A DNA stretch of 64,000 nt, taken from Epichloe hybrida (lineage: Eukaryota; Ascomycota; Sordariomycetes; Hypocreales; Clavicipitaceae). Positions 19,552 to 30,045 of the stretch are shown piece after piece. Within the stretch, counting starts at the first letter, position 1, and each line of letters starts with the position of its first letter. Under the pieces are notes generated by a model. That model saw only the letters and a list, made by a program, of their open reading frames with translations, did not search any database and was not told the origin of the DNA. The position numbers and the translations under genes are program-made. The stretch spans positions 1,798,001 through 1,862,000 of the forward strand of contig JAFEKR010000003.1 in NCBI GenBank assembly GCA_019022495.1, in the 5' to 3' direction.

Positions 19552-21576
19552 ATGTCTTCGACCGAACAACTCTTCATCGCCCTCCTAAGGAGCGAACGCA
19601 TCAGACACCACCTCTTCCCGCACCTGTCCACCTCGGAAATGGCCTCCATCCGCCAACTCTCCTCGGCATGCTGCAACCTCGTCACGAAGCGCCTCTTCAC
19701 CCGCATCCACATGACCTTCTCATCAAGCACCTTCACCAAGCCATGCCGCGTGTCCGCCCTCAACCGCGTCGGTCACCACATCGAACACCTCACCTTCCAC
19801 ATGCCTCACTCCGAGGCCACTTTCCTGCCGCCCCTGGTCCATCCCCTCACCGGCCAGGAGATCTGCTTCCTCTACACGCCTCACACGAGCATGAGCTCGG
19901 TGCTCACTCGGCGCAAGTACGCAAACGCGGAGCTCGGCGACATCTTGACCCAGCAGTATCCGCCTCTCTTCCACGCCGCCACCAACGTGCCCAGCTTCAT
20001 CAATGCCTTCAGATCGCTCCCCAACATGCGGCACTTGACCGTGCGGTGTCCGGGGCAGGATCCGCGAGAGCGGTACAGGCGGGACATTGTCGACTATGCG
20101 CTCATCAGCCTGCGGATTGCCGTGGAGAGAGCACCCCTGGACAAGCTCTACAAATTGTCGCTGTCGTCCATGCATCCCGCCGCGTTCAGCTATCTCCGGC
20201 ACACCCAAGGGTTCGGGTCCGTCCCCTCGGCGGGCAAGCGGTGGAAGCAGGTCAAGAAGCTCAACATCTCTGTTGAATCGTGGGACTATTACGGATCATC
20301 TCCGGGGCTAGACCACCTCAAGATCATGGACGACTACGTGCGCTTCTTCGCGCCCGAGCTCGAGAAATTCAGCTTCTCATGGGTCGGCAACAAGGGTCCT
20401 TGTCCCGTGTCTCTCTCCTCTGATGCCCTGTTTGCGCCGCCCCGGTCGTCCAAGAAGCTATTTCACGAAGTCACGTCGCCCATGTCTCCGCTGCCCACTC
20501 GCCCCCCCAGGTCGCCCATTCATTTCCCTAAGCTGCGACACTTGCAGATCCGGAACGCGACCATGAACGCCCCGCAGCTGAGCGAGCTGATTAGGAACCA
20601 TAGCCGAACCGTCAAGGAGTTTGACTTTGAGAACGTCGTGCTCGCCAACAACGGCACTTGGGATGAGGCACTGGCGCCGGTGAACAAGGATGAGTGCTGG
20701 TCTAGGATCAGTGTCATGGCTGCGTCGAGTTGCTCGTTGGCCACAAACGAGAGCGAAGAGGAGTTGCCGAGTCCCAGTGCTGCTGTCGAGGCCGTGAGCC
20801 GGGAACTCCTGGACTTGGATCTCGGTGGCTTTGGGTTCAGCCCCGAGGAGAGGAGCGTAATAGAAAGCTTGTCGGACGAGACGTCAGCCACGGCGGCGGC
20901 GGCTGCGGCGGCTATGGCAAGGGCCGATGACACCATGGGTTTCACTACCAAGCTGCGCAGGAAGAAGACTCGTCGTCGCAGAAAGCACCACCGCAGTGAT
21001 AGCAACAGCAGCACTGGTGGTGGCGAGCACCATATCAGCTCCGAGTCCCGCCCTCCATCGTCATCATCCTCTCCCCATTGTCAACTCCAGAGCGAGCAGC
21101 GCAAGCCCTCGAGGCGCAAGCCTAAACCGCCCTTTGAAGCAGACACTGCCTCCCGCCCCTTCACACCTCCATCTCCCAGACCCGTCATCATCACCGGCCC
21201 CATCCTCGCATCCGATCCACAGCCCGTCCTGCTCCAGCCCACCTTCTACGATCCCTCTCGGCCCTCTCAAGACAGCGAAATCACCCCTGTCCAGCGCAAT
21301 CTCGAGCAGGAAGAGGCCCACCGCCTACTTGCCGAAGACGCAGACGCTCGCGTCACCGCTCTCAAGAAGGCCAAAGAGGCAGTCTTGTCCAAGCTCAGCA
21401 GGGAATTCTGCGCAAAGCGCACCCGCGCGACCGACGGGGTGGCAGCGTGTCGTCTCATAGCGAGCCGCGAGTGGACTGGTGGTGGTGCAGCGCACGCGAG
21501 GGACATGGTCGTGGAAGACAAATATAGGTGCGAGAGTCGGAGTGTTTTGGTGCCCCTTATGTTTAGTCGATCGTGA
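19552..21576 (+). CDS. F-box-like protein, filamentous-fungal
   Basis: Intronless, 674 aa. The N-terminus HHLFPHLSTSEMASIRQLSSACCNLVTKRLF (about residues 19-50) has the L-P-x-L...L-R-x-x-C-x-x-L spacing of an F-box-type helix pair, which would recruit Skp1 of an SCF ubiquitin ligase. Residues 60-380 alternate predicted strands and helices (HIEHLTFHMP, NMRHLTVRCPG, KLRHLQIRNATM, TVKEFDFENVVL), like degenerate leucine-rich repeats for substrate binding. Residues about 440-580 are low complexity: an Ala8 run, the basic block KLRRKKTRRRRKHHR (possible nuclear signal) and Ser/Pro. A helical segment EQEEAHRLLAEDADARVTALKKAKEAV follows. No named orthologue recognised. The last 50 residues look unconstrained. 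Confidence 0.75.
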   Translation: MSSTEQLFIALLRSERIRHHLFPHLSTSEMASIRQLSSACCNLVTKRLFTRIHMTFSSSTFTKPCRVSALNRVGHHIEHLTFHMPHSEATFLPPLVHPLTGQEICFLYTPHTSMSSVLTRRKYANAELGDILTQQYPPLFHAATNVPSFINAFRSLPNMRHLTVRCPGQDPRERYRRDIVDYALISLRIAVERAPLDKLYKLSLSSMHPAAFSYLRHTQGFGSVPSAGKRWKQVKKLNISVESWDYYGSSPGLDHLKIMDDYVRFFAPELEKFSFSWVGNKGPCPVSLSSDALFAPPRSSKKLFHEVTSPMSPLPTRPPRSPIHFPKLRHLQIRNATMNAPQLSELIRNHSRTVKEFDFENVVLANNGTWDEALAPVNKDECWSRISVMAASSCSLATNESEEELPSPSAAVEAVSRELLDLDLGGFGFSPEERSVIESLSDETSATAAAAAAAMARADDTMGFTTKLRRKKTRRRRKHHRSDSNSSTGGGEHHISSESRPPSSSSSPHCQLQSEQRKPSRRKPKPPFEADTASRPFTPPSPRPVIITGPILASDPQPVLLQPTFYDPSRPSQDSEITPVQRNLEQEEAHRLLAEDADARVTALKKAKEAVLSKLSREFCAKRTRATDGVAACRLIASREWTGGGAAHARDMVVEDKYRCESRSVLVPLMFSRS

Positions 21577-22265
21577 GCGACATGCCATTGGGGGTTTTTT
21601 TAAAAAAAAATTGTTCTTCTGATGCTCCGGTGGGAGTCGACTTGCAAGTTATTTTCCCCCTTTTTTCTTTCCTTCATGGCAGCGCGGGAATTTTAAACGA
21701 TGATGATGAAAAGAAGATAGCATGTGATGATGTGTTTGTCACGATCCTTCCATGTATCTCACTGGGCACTTGTTATATACTCTCTTTTTATTCTCTTTCA
21801 TCTGAATTGGCATCTATTCACAGGCCTTGCCAGTTGCTCCTGCGAACTCTCTTGGATCACCGTCCCCATGGCCCTGCACATAATCGTTCATCTCCTTTGC
21901 CCCCCGTCGGCGTGATATCCCTAGGGACCTCTTGCCTTCCACCGTCACTCGCACGGCGTCCACGTCCGTTTGCCCGGCAGTCTTCCCGCAGTCTGCTCCA
22001 CTTTCTCGGGCGCACCAGACGACCGACCGACTGACCAACCGGCTTCGTACCTCCGAAATAGCCCGCTTCCACGCATCATACGCCGGTTAGATAGTTAAGT
22101 AGGGCAGCATTTCAGATAAAACAAGAAAACTTTCTGGGTGCAATAAGAGTCATTTACTTCCTTTTCAAGTTGGCGACGCCCTTCTGACGCCTCTTCCTGC
22201 TCAGTCGTTCGTGTATACGTAGATATGTACATGGGGCTGCATTCAAATCGGGGTGGGTGTCCAGT
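21577..22265. other. Tail-to-tail intergenic region
   Basis: 689 bp between converging genes. It has a T6/A9 run at 21595-21610 and pyrimidine-rich stretches. No gene seen; it should hold both polyadenylation sites. Confidence 0.7.
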
Positions 22266-23534
22266 CTAATCGAACGTCACCTTGGTACCCGTGTGCTTCA
22301 CCACCGCTCCCGTCAACCGTGCCACCTGAATATCAGAAGCCTCCTTCAAAGGCTTGGACGCTGTCTCGGCAGGGACGTTGGCCTTCTCGCCGGGCTGACC
22401 GTCATCGGTGGCTTCGTGGCGCCATCTTGGGTTCCGTCCTCGGGAGAACTTGTCGCCGTTGCTGTTGGTCCCGTCGTCGTTGCCGTCCCCCTGTTGTCTC
22501 CTGGGAGCATCCTTGCCAAACCGCTTCTTGTACCGGGCCTGATCGTCCTCGGCAAGTTCCAACTTCAGTTCCCGGCCCAGCATGCGGTTCACCCACCACT
22601 TTCTCGTCTTGAACTGCTTCTGCTCGTCCTTCTCGTCGTTGCCCCCGTCGTCCTCTTCTCCGTCTTCAAAGTCCTCTTCCGTCTCAACCGCCTCCTTGAC
22701 CTTGACGAAACCCTTGACCGCCCACGCCGCCGCCCCGGGCTCTCTGAACTTGACCCACCCGTAGCCTTTGCATTTGCCCGTATCCTCGAACGTGGCCACC
22801 TTGACCCATTCTATTTCACCGCACTTTTCAAAGTTCCTGCGCACATCTTCCTCGGTCGTCTGGAAGCTCATGTTTCCCACAAAAATCTTCCTGCTGGCAT
22901 TGGGATCCGTCTCCCCTTTCGACTGCAGGGGTTTCCCGTCAGGGCCTGCCTCGACGGCCTCTGGCTCCTTTTCCTTGGCGGGACGTCCTTGGAAGGACTT
23001 GGAGTCCTTGATGAGCAGTTTGCGGTGACCGAGTTCTGTTTCCGACAGAGCAATGGCCGCAACCTTGGGTCCAATGTCGGCGAAATCAACGTAGGCAAAG
23101 CCCTTGTTGGCCGGCTTCTTTTGGGTCCTATCCCGCCCGGCGTCTTTGGAAGTCGGCATCTTTATTCTTGTCATGGCTTCTTCAGTGATGACGCCTCCCG
23201 AGTTGTCGACCAGCCACTGTTTCAGCTCGGCGACTGTCACGGTGAAGGGCAGGTTGCCGACCCAGATGCCGTGTTCCGACCGTGCCTTTTCCTTCCTGTC
23301 CTTCTTTTCGCGGTCCTCCTCTTCGTCGCCGTCCTTGTCCTTGTCGTCGATGCCGCCGCCGCCGTTGGTTTTGGGGGGGAGGGTTTTGCCCTTTTTCAAG
23401 GCACGGCGGGCTCTCTTGGATGGCGGTTCGGGCAGCGCGAGATCGACTGCGATTTCGTCCATGGTCTTCTTGCGCTTGACTGCTGCCCCGTTTCCGCCAT
23501 CCGTCTGGATGGGTTTCTCTTCCGACGTGGCCAT
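22266..23534 (-). CDS. NOP13: Nucleolar RNA-binding protein, Nop13-like (two RRMs)
   Basis: Intronless, 422 aa from the first ATG at 23534; the frame is open farther upstream but without an ATG. An N-terminal Lys/Asp/Glu-rich region includes KRARRALKKGK, a nuclear/nucleolar signal. RRM1 (about 75-170) has RNP2 GIWVGNLPF and RNP1 KGFAYVDF, with a long loop. RRM2 (about 200-310) has KIFVGNMSF and KGYGWVKF, interrupted by an acidic insert (VETEEDFEDGEEDDGG). The tail is Arg/Gly/Asn-rich (GDKFSRGRNPRWRHEATD). The order and the WWVNRMLGRELKLELAEDDQ stretch fit fungal Nop13, which associates with pre-ribosomes. Another two-RRM nucleolar protein cannot be ruled out by eye. Confidence 0.85.
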   Translation of the reverse strand: MATSEEKPIQTDGGNGAAVKRKKTMDEIAVDLALPEPPSKRARRALKKGKTLPPKTNGGGGIDDKDKDGDEEEDREKKDRKEKARSEHGIWVGNLPFTVTVAELKQWLVDNSGGVITEEAMTRIKMPTSKDAGRDRTQKKPANKGFAYVDFADIGPKVAAIALSETELGHRKLLIKDSKSFQGRPAKEKEPEAVEAGPDGKPLQSKGETDPNASRKIFVGNMSFQTTEEDVRRNFEKCGEIEWVKVATFEDTGKCKGYGWVKFREPGAAAWAVKGFVKVKEAVETEEDFEDGEEDDGGNDEKDEQKQFKTRKWWVNRMLGRELKLELAEDDQARYKKRFGKDAPRRQQGDGNDDGTNSNGDKFSRGRNPRWRHEATDDGQPGEKANVPAETASKPLKEASDIQVARLTGAVVKHTGTKVTFD

Positions 23535-25334
23535 TTCAGAATTTTGTGGTATCGGGAGCCCTGGTACATGGCAGAAGGATGCGTCCGGACACCAACGCAA
23601 GGAAGAATTGGCAACAATCGCCGGCCAGAAATTTTTCTCTGCTCATGCATCCCGATAACGATAAGGTCTTGGTGATGTGGATGTGGATCCCTAGAAGGAT
23701 TCGATCAATGCAAAAGTGGGGGCATGGGCATGGGCATGGATGGGTATTATGGGGGGAAAAGGATCTTTGTAGTCCATAAAGTACAATGTGTATCAGACAA
23801 GTGGCTATTCAAATCAACCACGGTCAGCGGTCATCATTAGTGGCTATCATAATTCAAGATGCTCGCGTACGGGTTAACTTAAACGCAACAGTTCCAAAGC
23901 AAGGGCAAGGCGATTAGTTTGGAAGATGGAGAAGGCGGCAAATTGCAGGTGCGTGGGTTTTGTTCGCTTGTCTCACGCAGCATCACCAGCCGAGCCGAAC
24001 TGCCGGATCCAGATGATATTGCATGTCATGATGCGAATCATGCAGGCGTTGCGTTGCAGCGTTGCTACGGATGGATGATGCGGCCCATTTGTTCATTCTC
24101 GAAGGCGTGAAGGCGTGCTGGGGTGGGCAATGCGAGCTGAAGATTGTTGGGGTCGAACTGGTCGAACTGGTCGAACTGCCGTGGCGGCCCATGTTGACGC
24201 TGACTGTGTGGCACGAGCTTCATGGCTAATTTGTAGATCCGCCAACTTGCAAGGGGGGGATCAGCTACTCGGAACCCCAGACGGCAAGGGTCAACTGCTT
24301 CATCAATTGGCACCCGCGCATCCAATTCCAATTCAGCATCCTCGACCACCACTCGCCACTTGCACACCAGGCCCAACACCACCAGTCTACATACATGTAA
24401 TAGCGCCGGCGCCACGCCTCGCCTCGTGGGTGTCGTGGGTGTCGTGGGTGTCGTGGGTGTCGTGGGTGTGTTGTGCAAGCCCGTGGCGTTAAGCTCCGCG
24501 GCCCATCTGGGTGCTTTGGAGCACGCTGGCTGGGAAGAATTACACGTATGTGCCATCATGTTGTCAAATTGAATGCGGCAAAAAACCATGATATTCAAAG
24601 CCGGATGTAAGCAAGATACCGTATGTCTTCTTTCTGACTCGAATATGTGTTGTAGTCAGTCATATTAGCAGAGGTATAGCCGCCATGTCTCGTGTACTTC
24701 TGCCCCAGCCTGGCTGCTCCCACGGAGTAACCCTGCGTATGTGGGGATCCGAGGTACCGAGTACAGTTGCGTCTGGTCTTGTCCCGCCCAGCTGCCCCCA
24801 GCTGCCCCCAGCTGCCCAACCAGCACCCCCAGATATCGTTTCCACTGGCCCCCCATCTCATCCGCTTCTTCCTTTGCCTTGCTTGGCCTTTTTTCCCCTT
24901 GCCTCTTCCTGATTTCACCATCTACCCTACCCGTATTAACAACACGCAACACAATTTCTCCACCCACCATCTTCTTTTATCCCAAAACGCCGTCTCTCTT
25001 CCTTGAGTACCAGCAGCGCAGGGGCCACCTCTGCTTCACTCCCGCCTCTGACCGCCTTCTCTGCTCCATCATTTGATCCGCGCCCGGAACGTTACGAGAT
25101 CCTCTTGTCCTTTCCCGCCCCTCTCCTCCTCTCACCTTCAACTCACTACCTCTCTCACGCCTCCCGCAACGGCTTCACCTACCAACTAGGGGCCTCTCCC
25201 ATCAAGTCCAAGTTCTGGCATCGTGGCCATTCGAACCTTTGTCTCGCTTTGGTTTGCGTTTTGCGGACTGGCTGTATCCCAATCGGGCGCCTTCGACCCG
25301 TTGTGCCTGCCTCGGCCGACCGGCCAACCTCACA
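23535..25334. other. Divergent promoter region of NOP13-like and STS1 genes
   Basis: 1.8 kb without a supported gene. GGTCGAACT x3 lies near 24150-24178 and GTGTCGTGG x4 near 24428-24467. CAGCTGCCCC repeats occur near 24788-24818, followed by a strongly pyrimidine-rich stretch (about 24840-25200) typical of promoters of highly expressed fungal genes. Confidence 0.7.
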
Positions 25335-26371
25335 ATGAACGTTTTGTTGTCGCCACAACCACCAGTCTTCCCTCATCACCACCACGAAACCCCCCGCCGT
25401 TCCCCTCAGCGCTCAGGTACGCTTCATCGTTCTCTGGTATTTGATGGCAAGCAACACTTCACTATTTATCCTCCTGGCGGTCGCCATCAATCAGGTCCCA
25501 TCTTCTGTGCGTCCCCCATCGTATGCTAACCTGTGCCCACACAGTCTCGCCACTGTCCAACATGGGGAATAGAAAACGAAAGGCCGATGAGGATGGAGAT
25601 GAGGCCATGTCACCAGCGAGCTCTCCTGCCGTCTCCGCCAGAGCACTCGCTCGCCCTTCGAAAAAGGTCCGATCCAACGACGCTGTGGGACGACCACTAA
25701 CTCTACCTCGACTTCTGGAGACTCTCGACGCAGGCGAATTACGGACCGTTCTGGAACGAATATGTGAACGTCACCCGGATATTGGCCACGAGGTTGTGGC
25801 TGGAGCGCCTCGGCCATCCGTGATATCCGTCTTGGATGTTTTGCGAGACTATCAAAGGAAACTGAACGAGGCGGCCCCCTACGGCGAATCCAGCGCCGAA
25901 TACACCTACTACCGAGTCAGAGAGCCCCTCGTGGCCCTCCTCGATGCCCTTTCCGACTTTACACCGCAATATCTCCCGCCAAATGAGATGCAAGCTACCA
26001 AATCACTGCAATTCCTTGACGGTGCCACGAACCTTATCCACGAGTTGCCCAACTGGGACCCTCAAGCATATCGCCATCATAAGGAAAATGCCTACGACGA
26101 GATTGCCAGAGCCTGGGCCTTGGTCATTTCTGAAGCTGGTAAACGAGGAGGTGGCATCAACTTGCACTCTGGAGGGTGGGACCAGACTCTTGCTCGCCAT
26201 AACGAGCGATCAGGTGGACGTCTCAGTTCGGCCATGTCGGCCATGGCTACCAGTGTAGGCTGGATGGGCTCCGGTCCCAACGCGTCGGGAAATCCGCCGG
26301 AGCAGAACTCAATTCTGAATCAGCTCATCTCGGGTGCTTATAGCGCCCCCGTGCGTGTCGGACCCTGGTGA
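25335..26371 (+). CDS. STS1: Sts1/Cut8, nuclear tether of the proteasome
   Basis: Two exons, 25335-25416 and 25545-26371, with an intron at 25417-25544 (GTACGC...CACAG, branch GCTAAC, phase 1), give 302 aa. Exon 1 encodes MNVLLSPQPPVFPHHHHETP, a highly conserved Sts1 start in filamentous fungi that a search for a single reading frame would miss. Exon 2 adds the basic bipartite signal NRKRKADED...RPSKKVR and the Cut8 domain: LPRLLETLDAGELRTVLERI, then helices ending in TYYRVREPLVALLDALSDF. The protein binds the 26S proteasome and holds it in the nucleus, aiding degradation of nuclear substrates. The stop codon's A is the first base of an A27 run. Confidence 0.94.
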
Positions 26372-26397
26372 AAAAAAAAAAAAAAAAAAAAAAAAAA
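26371..26397 (+). repeat. A27 homopolymer fused to the STS1 stop codon
   Basis: The stop codon TGA (26369-26371) runs straight into 27 adenines. Such a tract would be placed at the very start of the 3' UTR. Its length is likely polymorphic and may be inaccurate in any assembly. Confidence 0.95.
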
Positions 26398-27219
26398 CCC
26401 CACTCCAACACATCGGATTGGGATGAAAGGGCATCTCGCCCATGGCAACATAATTGCGGACTACTATTTTACGAAAGATGATGACGAGACAGACCTCTTG
26501 CATTACTTAAGGGCGGCATAGACTCGGGAGTTTAAGTATTCATCCGCAAATGGATGGAATGGAATTCATTTTCTGTAATTGCTTTCCTGGTTTTATCCCA
26601 ACAACCCGTTTCGGATAAAAAAACAACAACGGGATTTGTTTCCATGTGCATTTGCATTCATGCTATTCAATTAGTACCTCTTCTTTTGTCAATGTCATGT
26701 ACTCAGGGCGGCGCTTCAAATGTCCATAGTTTCGTCACCATGTAGGTAGTAATGCCTGCGCAAGATAATAGACATCTTGATGCAGAGCATGATTTATGAT
26801 ACCCGTTGGTCTAGAAACGCCAATCAACCTTTGTGGTTTGTAACTTCGGTGCTCGTAAACTTTGCATCAGTGAGAGTTTTGCCGACGACCACAAGACGTC
26901 TCTCGCCCAGTCTTTGTGGGGCTAGCTGCTGCAGGTCTTCCTCCCCTGAAAAACGTAATCTGGGCAACAACGAACGTATCACGTGCTCACCCGTTTGAGG
27001 CGCAAGACGCGCCTGCCACTCAGGCAAGTCGAACGCGACCTGTACGGCAGGCACGTCCCAGACATTCATTACGAAGAAGTTGATCCATATCATGTCCTAC
27101 TAATTAAAACGCCATTTGCTTTGCTCTTCGCGACCCCGGTTCTTTGGCTCGCCTCGTCGGCTACATCTTCGTGCTTCATTCATTGATGAACATCCAGCAC
27201 TTGGACGTATTGGGTGACT
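26398..27219. other. Intergenic region between STS1 and RAD52
   Basis: 822 bp: STS1 3' flank and RAD52 promoter. A minus-strand frame at 26824-27093 has no supporting features. Nothing else is recognised. Confidence 0.65.
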
Positions 27220-28840
27220 ATGCCTGCGTGCGTCCGTCTCATCGCCTCTCACTTGTGATCCTGCACACTAATACTCTGCACAGTCCGGGCGATCAACATA
27301 CCGCATGGGCGAATCCGTTTGAGGAGAACAAGCCCCGAGTGTCGGAATGGACGGCCAAAGAGATTGCCACGATCGCGTCGAAACTTGACAAGCAGCTCGG
27401 CCCAGAGTACATCTCCTCACGATCTGGGCCTGGCGGTTCGCGAGTACACTATCTGACCGCCGAAAAGGTGATTGGCTTAGCCAACGAGGTGTTTGGGTTC
27501 AACGGATGGTCTTCATCTATACAAAATATCCAAGTCGACTTTGCCGATGAAAACCCACAAACTCAGCGTGTCAGCATAGGGTTGTCTGTCATCGTTCGAA
27601 TCACACTTCGAGACGGGACCTATCACGAAGACATCGGATACGGCTCAATAGAAAATGCCAAGGGAAAGGCCATGGCATTCGAGAAGGCAAAGAAGGAGGG
27701 CACAACAGACGGAATGAAGCGTGCCTTACGAAGCTTCGGTAACATTCTCGGTAACTGTATTTATGATACAGACTACGTGAAACAAGTCATAAAAGTCAAG
27801 GCGCATCCGGTCAAGAAATTCGACCAAGACAATCTTCACAGGCATTCGGACTTTGTCAAGAGAGATATCGTTGTAACTGGTGGGACGGCAATTGGGGCAG
27901 CTGGTAAGAGTACAAACGGGCCACCAGCTGCGCTCAAGTTGGAGCCTACGGAGTCTTTCGAAGACTACCTCGGTGGTATGCTTTCCTCTGATGGGTTCGA
28001 AGACATCGAAGCTGAATATCAGTAGAACTCGACGAGGCCGACTTCTGCGTACCAGGAGAAGGCCACCCCGATGAAATTGTGCTCCCCAATCCTGCCCCAG
28101 TGCAGGCGCACTACTCGAGGCCGATGTCCAACGGACCGGCTCAAGCGCAAGCAGATTCTGTACGTCGTCAGCAGCAGCCGAGAGCTGTGTCTGGAGGGAC
28201 TGGTCCGCGTCCACCACAAACACCAAGTGCTGGGCACATGCCATCGGGGAACATGAACCGAGAGTCGCCCAACACGAACACCATGGCAGCACCGCCGATC
28301 CCAAATGCGGGCGCAGAAACAACGGTTGCGTTCTTCTCGGCGAGATCTGTTGCGAGGGTCTCTGAAGCACAGGAACCAATCCTTGTGAACTCACAGGTCT
28401 TCAACCCAAAGGCTGAGAGCCCATCCATCAGAAAAACTCCGGGCATAGATCATTCATCATCGAAGCCACTTGCCAGGAACGGACAGCATGTTGCCCCGAC
28501 AAGCAGCCAGTCTTCACCGGCACCATCATCGAATGCAGCTGGTTTTGCATCCGTTCGACCGGGAGGGCCAGCCACCAGGGGCAGCCTGGCGAATCCCTCG
28601 ATGGATCACACGCGAAGAATTGGTGCACCAGGTGGCCCAGGAAGCCCACTTGCGAACAGGGGAAGCTACAAACCGCCAACAATGAAGCGGCCGTTGGCGG
28701 CAGACGGTAGCACCACAGGCTCGGCAAGGTCTCCGTTGCTTGATCTGCCAGCAAACGCTAGCGCTCAGGTGACTGGCGGCAGTAACACGAGTTTGGCAGG
28801 GGACGGGCTGGACACAAAGAGGCAGAAGACTGCACAATGA
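27220..28840 (+). CDS. RAD52: Rad52 recombination mediator / strand-annealing protein
   Basis: Three exons: 27220-27227 (only 8 coding bases, ATGCCTGC), 27284-27975 and 28026-28840, giving 504 aa. Intron 1 (27228-27283, GTGCGT...CACAG) restores MPAPGDQHTAWANPFEE, the usual fungal Rad52 start. Intron 2 (27976-28025, GTATGC...CAGTAG, 50 bp) restores FEDYLGELDEADFCVPGEGH. The DNA-binding/annealing domain spans about 30-210, with LGPEYISSRSGPGG, VHYLTAEKVIGLANEVFGFNGWSS, VIVRITLRDGTYHEDIGYG and KAKKEGTTDGMKRALRSFGN intact. The rest is a low-complexity region that in yeast binds RPA and Rad51, ending DTKRQKTAQ. It acts in nuclear homologous recombination and single-strand annealing. Confidence 0.96.
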
Positions 28841-29102
28841 CTCGAAAGGGAGTCCAGTTGTCTTGACGACAAGATTTGGCGCATTTGTTCCGACCAGATG
28901 AAAGGATACATGCTTTAATTGCAATTTTCTCACAAGCGTCTTTCGTAACGGATGGGGATGGTACATGTCGTTATTTTTATTTTTATGAGCAGACTACGTA
29001 CGACCCGAAGGAATGGACGCCACGTCCAAAAAATAAAGGAAATAACAGCGATTCGCTCGCTCCATGCCTCTATATTCGCGCCTTGGAAAATGTTGGACCC
29101 AG
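28841..29102. other. Short tail-to-tail region RAD52 / bZIP
   Basis: 262 bp between converging genes; only 3' untranslated sequence is expected. AATAAA at 29033-29038 is a possible polyadenylation signal for RAD52. Confidence 0.6.
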
Positions 29103-30045
29103 TCATGTGCGTGAACACCAGGAAAGTCTATGCGCAGCAGGGGGACTACTGTAATCATATAAGTTGGGCACCAAGTCGAACTCGCCCGTCTCAACAGCCT
29201 GGTTCTGCATCAAGGCCGGATCGAGCTGGGTGGGCAGCAAAGCCGTGTTGTCTGATACTCCTGGCACGGGCGGAGCAGGAATACGATGGGAAGAAGCATC
29301 GTCGTACCCGCCGCGAAGCCTTTCATACTCCGCCTGTAGAGCCAGGCACGCGCTCGTAAGGGTTTGCTCGCGCAGAGCCGCCTCCTGCAACAGCGATTCC
29401 AGATGCCGTATACGGTGTTCCTTACGTTCCCGATAGGCCCTCTGCGAAGCTCGATTCTGTGCTCGTCTGCGCTGTGTACGCATGGAAATGTTAGCTTATT
29501 AGAGTTGGTTCGACCGGCTTGATAGCTCTTGACGGCCTCGCGATTCGGGGCAGAAAGGGGGAGGGGGGGATGGAAATCGTGCGCACAGACGAAACGCCAG
29601 GCGGCGCATTTCGGTAGCGACTTTCTGTTCGTAGCAGTGACGCTGAGGTCTCGGACTGGTGGTCTTGGTCTTGGTTTTGATTATGGGTTTGGTTTTGGTC
29701 TTGGTCTTGGTTTTGGTCTTGGTTTTGGTCTTGGTTTTGGTCTTGGTTTTGGTCTTGGTTTTGGTCTTGGTTTTGGTTTTGGTCTTGGTCTTGGTCTTGG
29801 CCTTGGTCCCAAGGTTCGAAGACGCAAGGCTCGCTGGCTGTGCTGATTGGGCTGGTGTATGCGAAGGAGCAGCACTGACTTTGGTGATTCTCTTCTTGAA
29901 TCTGTTTGTGTCTCTGCTCATGCAAAGATGGGTTGCTAACCGAGAAGCGATTGTGGAGTTGAGGCATCGTCCCCTCACTGACGTTGAGTGAGTCTCTCAT
30001 TGCCATTGCTTGGCTGGTGCCGGTGTGAGTGTTGGAGTCCTCCAT
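29103..30045 (-). CDS. bZIP transcription factor with a Gln/Asn/Asp repeat tract
   Basis: Exon 1 (30045-29587) and exon 2 (29471-29103) flank an intron at 29586-29472 (GTGCGC...CACAG, branch GCTAAC, phase 0), giving about 275 aa. Exon 2 opens with the basic region RRRAQNRASQRAYRERKEHR, which carries the Yap-type NxxSQxxYRxRK pattern, then a leucine-zipper run LESLLQEAALREQTLTSACLALQAEYERL. Exon 1 is disordered and holds a nearly pure DQ/NQ repeat of about 55 residues. In-frame ATG codons exist at 30045 and 30150; 30045 (MEDSNTHTGTSQ) is preferred because the upstream part looks like leader sequence. Such Yap-like fungal factors often act in stress or development. The donor site is my best choice but not certain. 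Confidence 0.82.
29655..29817. repeat. 6/12-bp coding minisatellite in the bZIP gene
   Basis: A plus-strand GGTCTTGGTTTT unit (6-bp half-units GGTCTT / GGTTTT) is repeated for about 160 bp. On the coding strand it gives alternating Asp-Gln and Asn-Gln. All units are multiples of three, so the frame is kept. The other minus-strand frame reads Thr-Lys, and the plus strand reads Gly-Leu/Phe, so large spurious frames appear. Confidence 0.95.

Noticed and set aside
24065..24598. Minus-strand frame with a PTTPTTPTTP run
   Set aside because: The run comes from the GTGTCGTGG repeat; no other protein-like feature, and it sits in a divergent promoter region.
29499..29991. Thr-Lys and Leu-Val repeat frames over the bZIP tract
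   Set aside because: Alternative readings of the 6/12-bp minisatellite; only the Asp-Gln/Asn-Gln frame leads into the bZIP domain.
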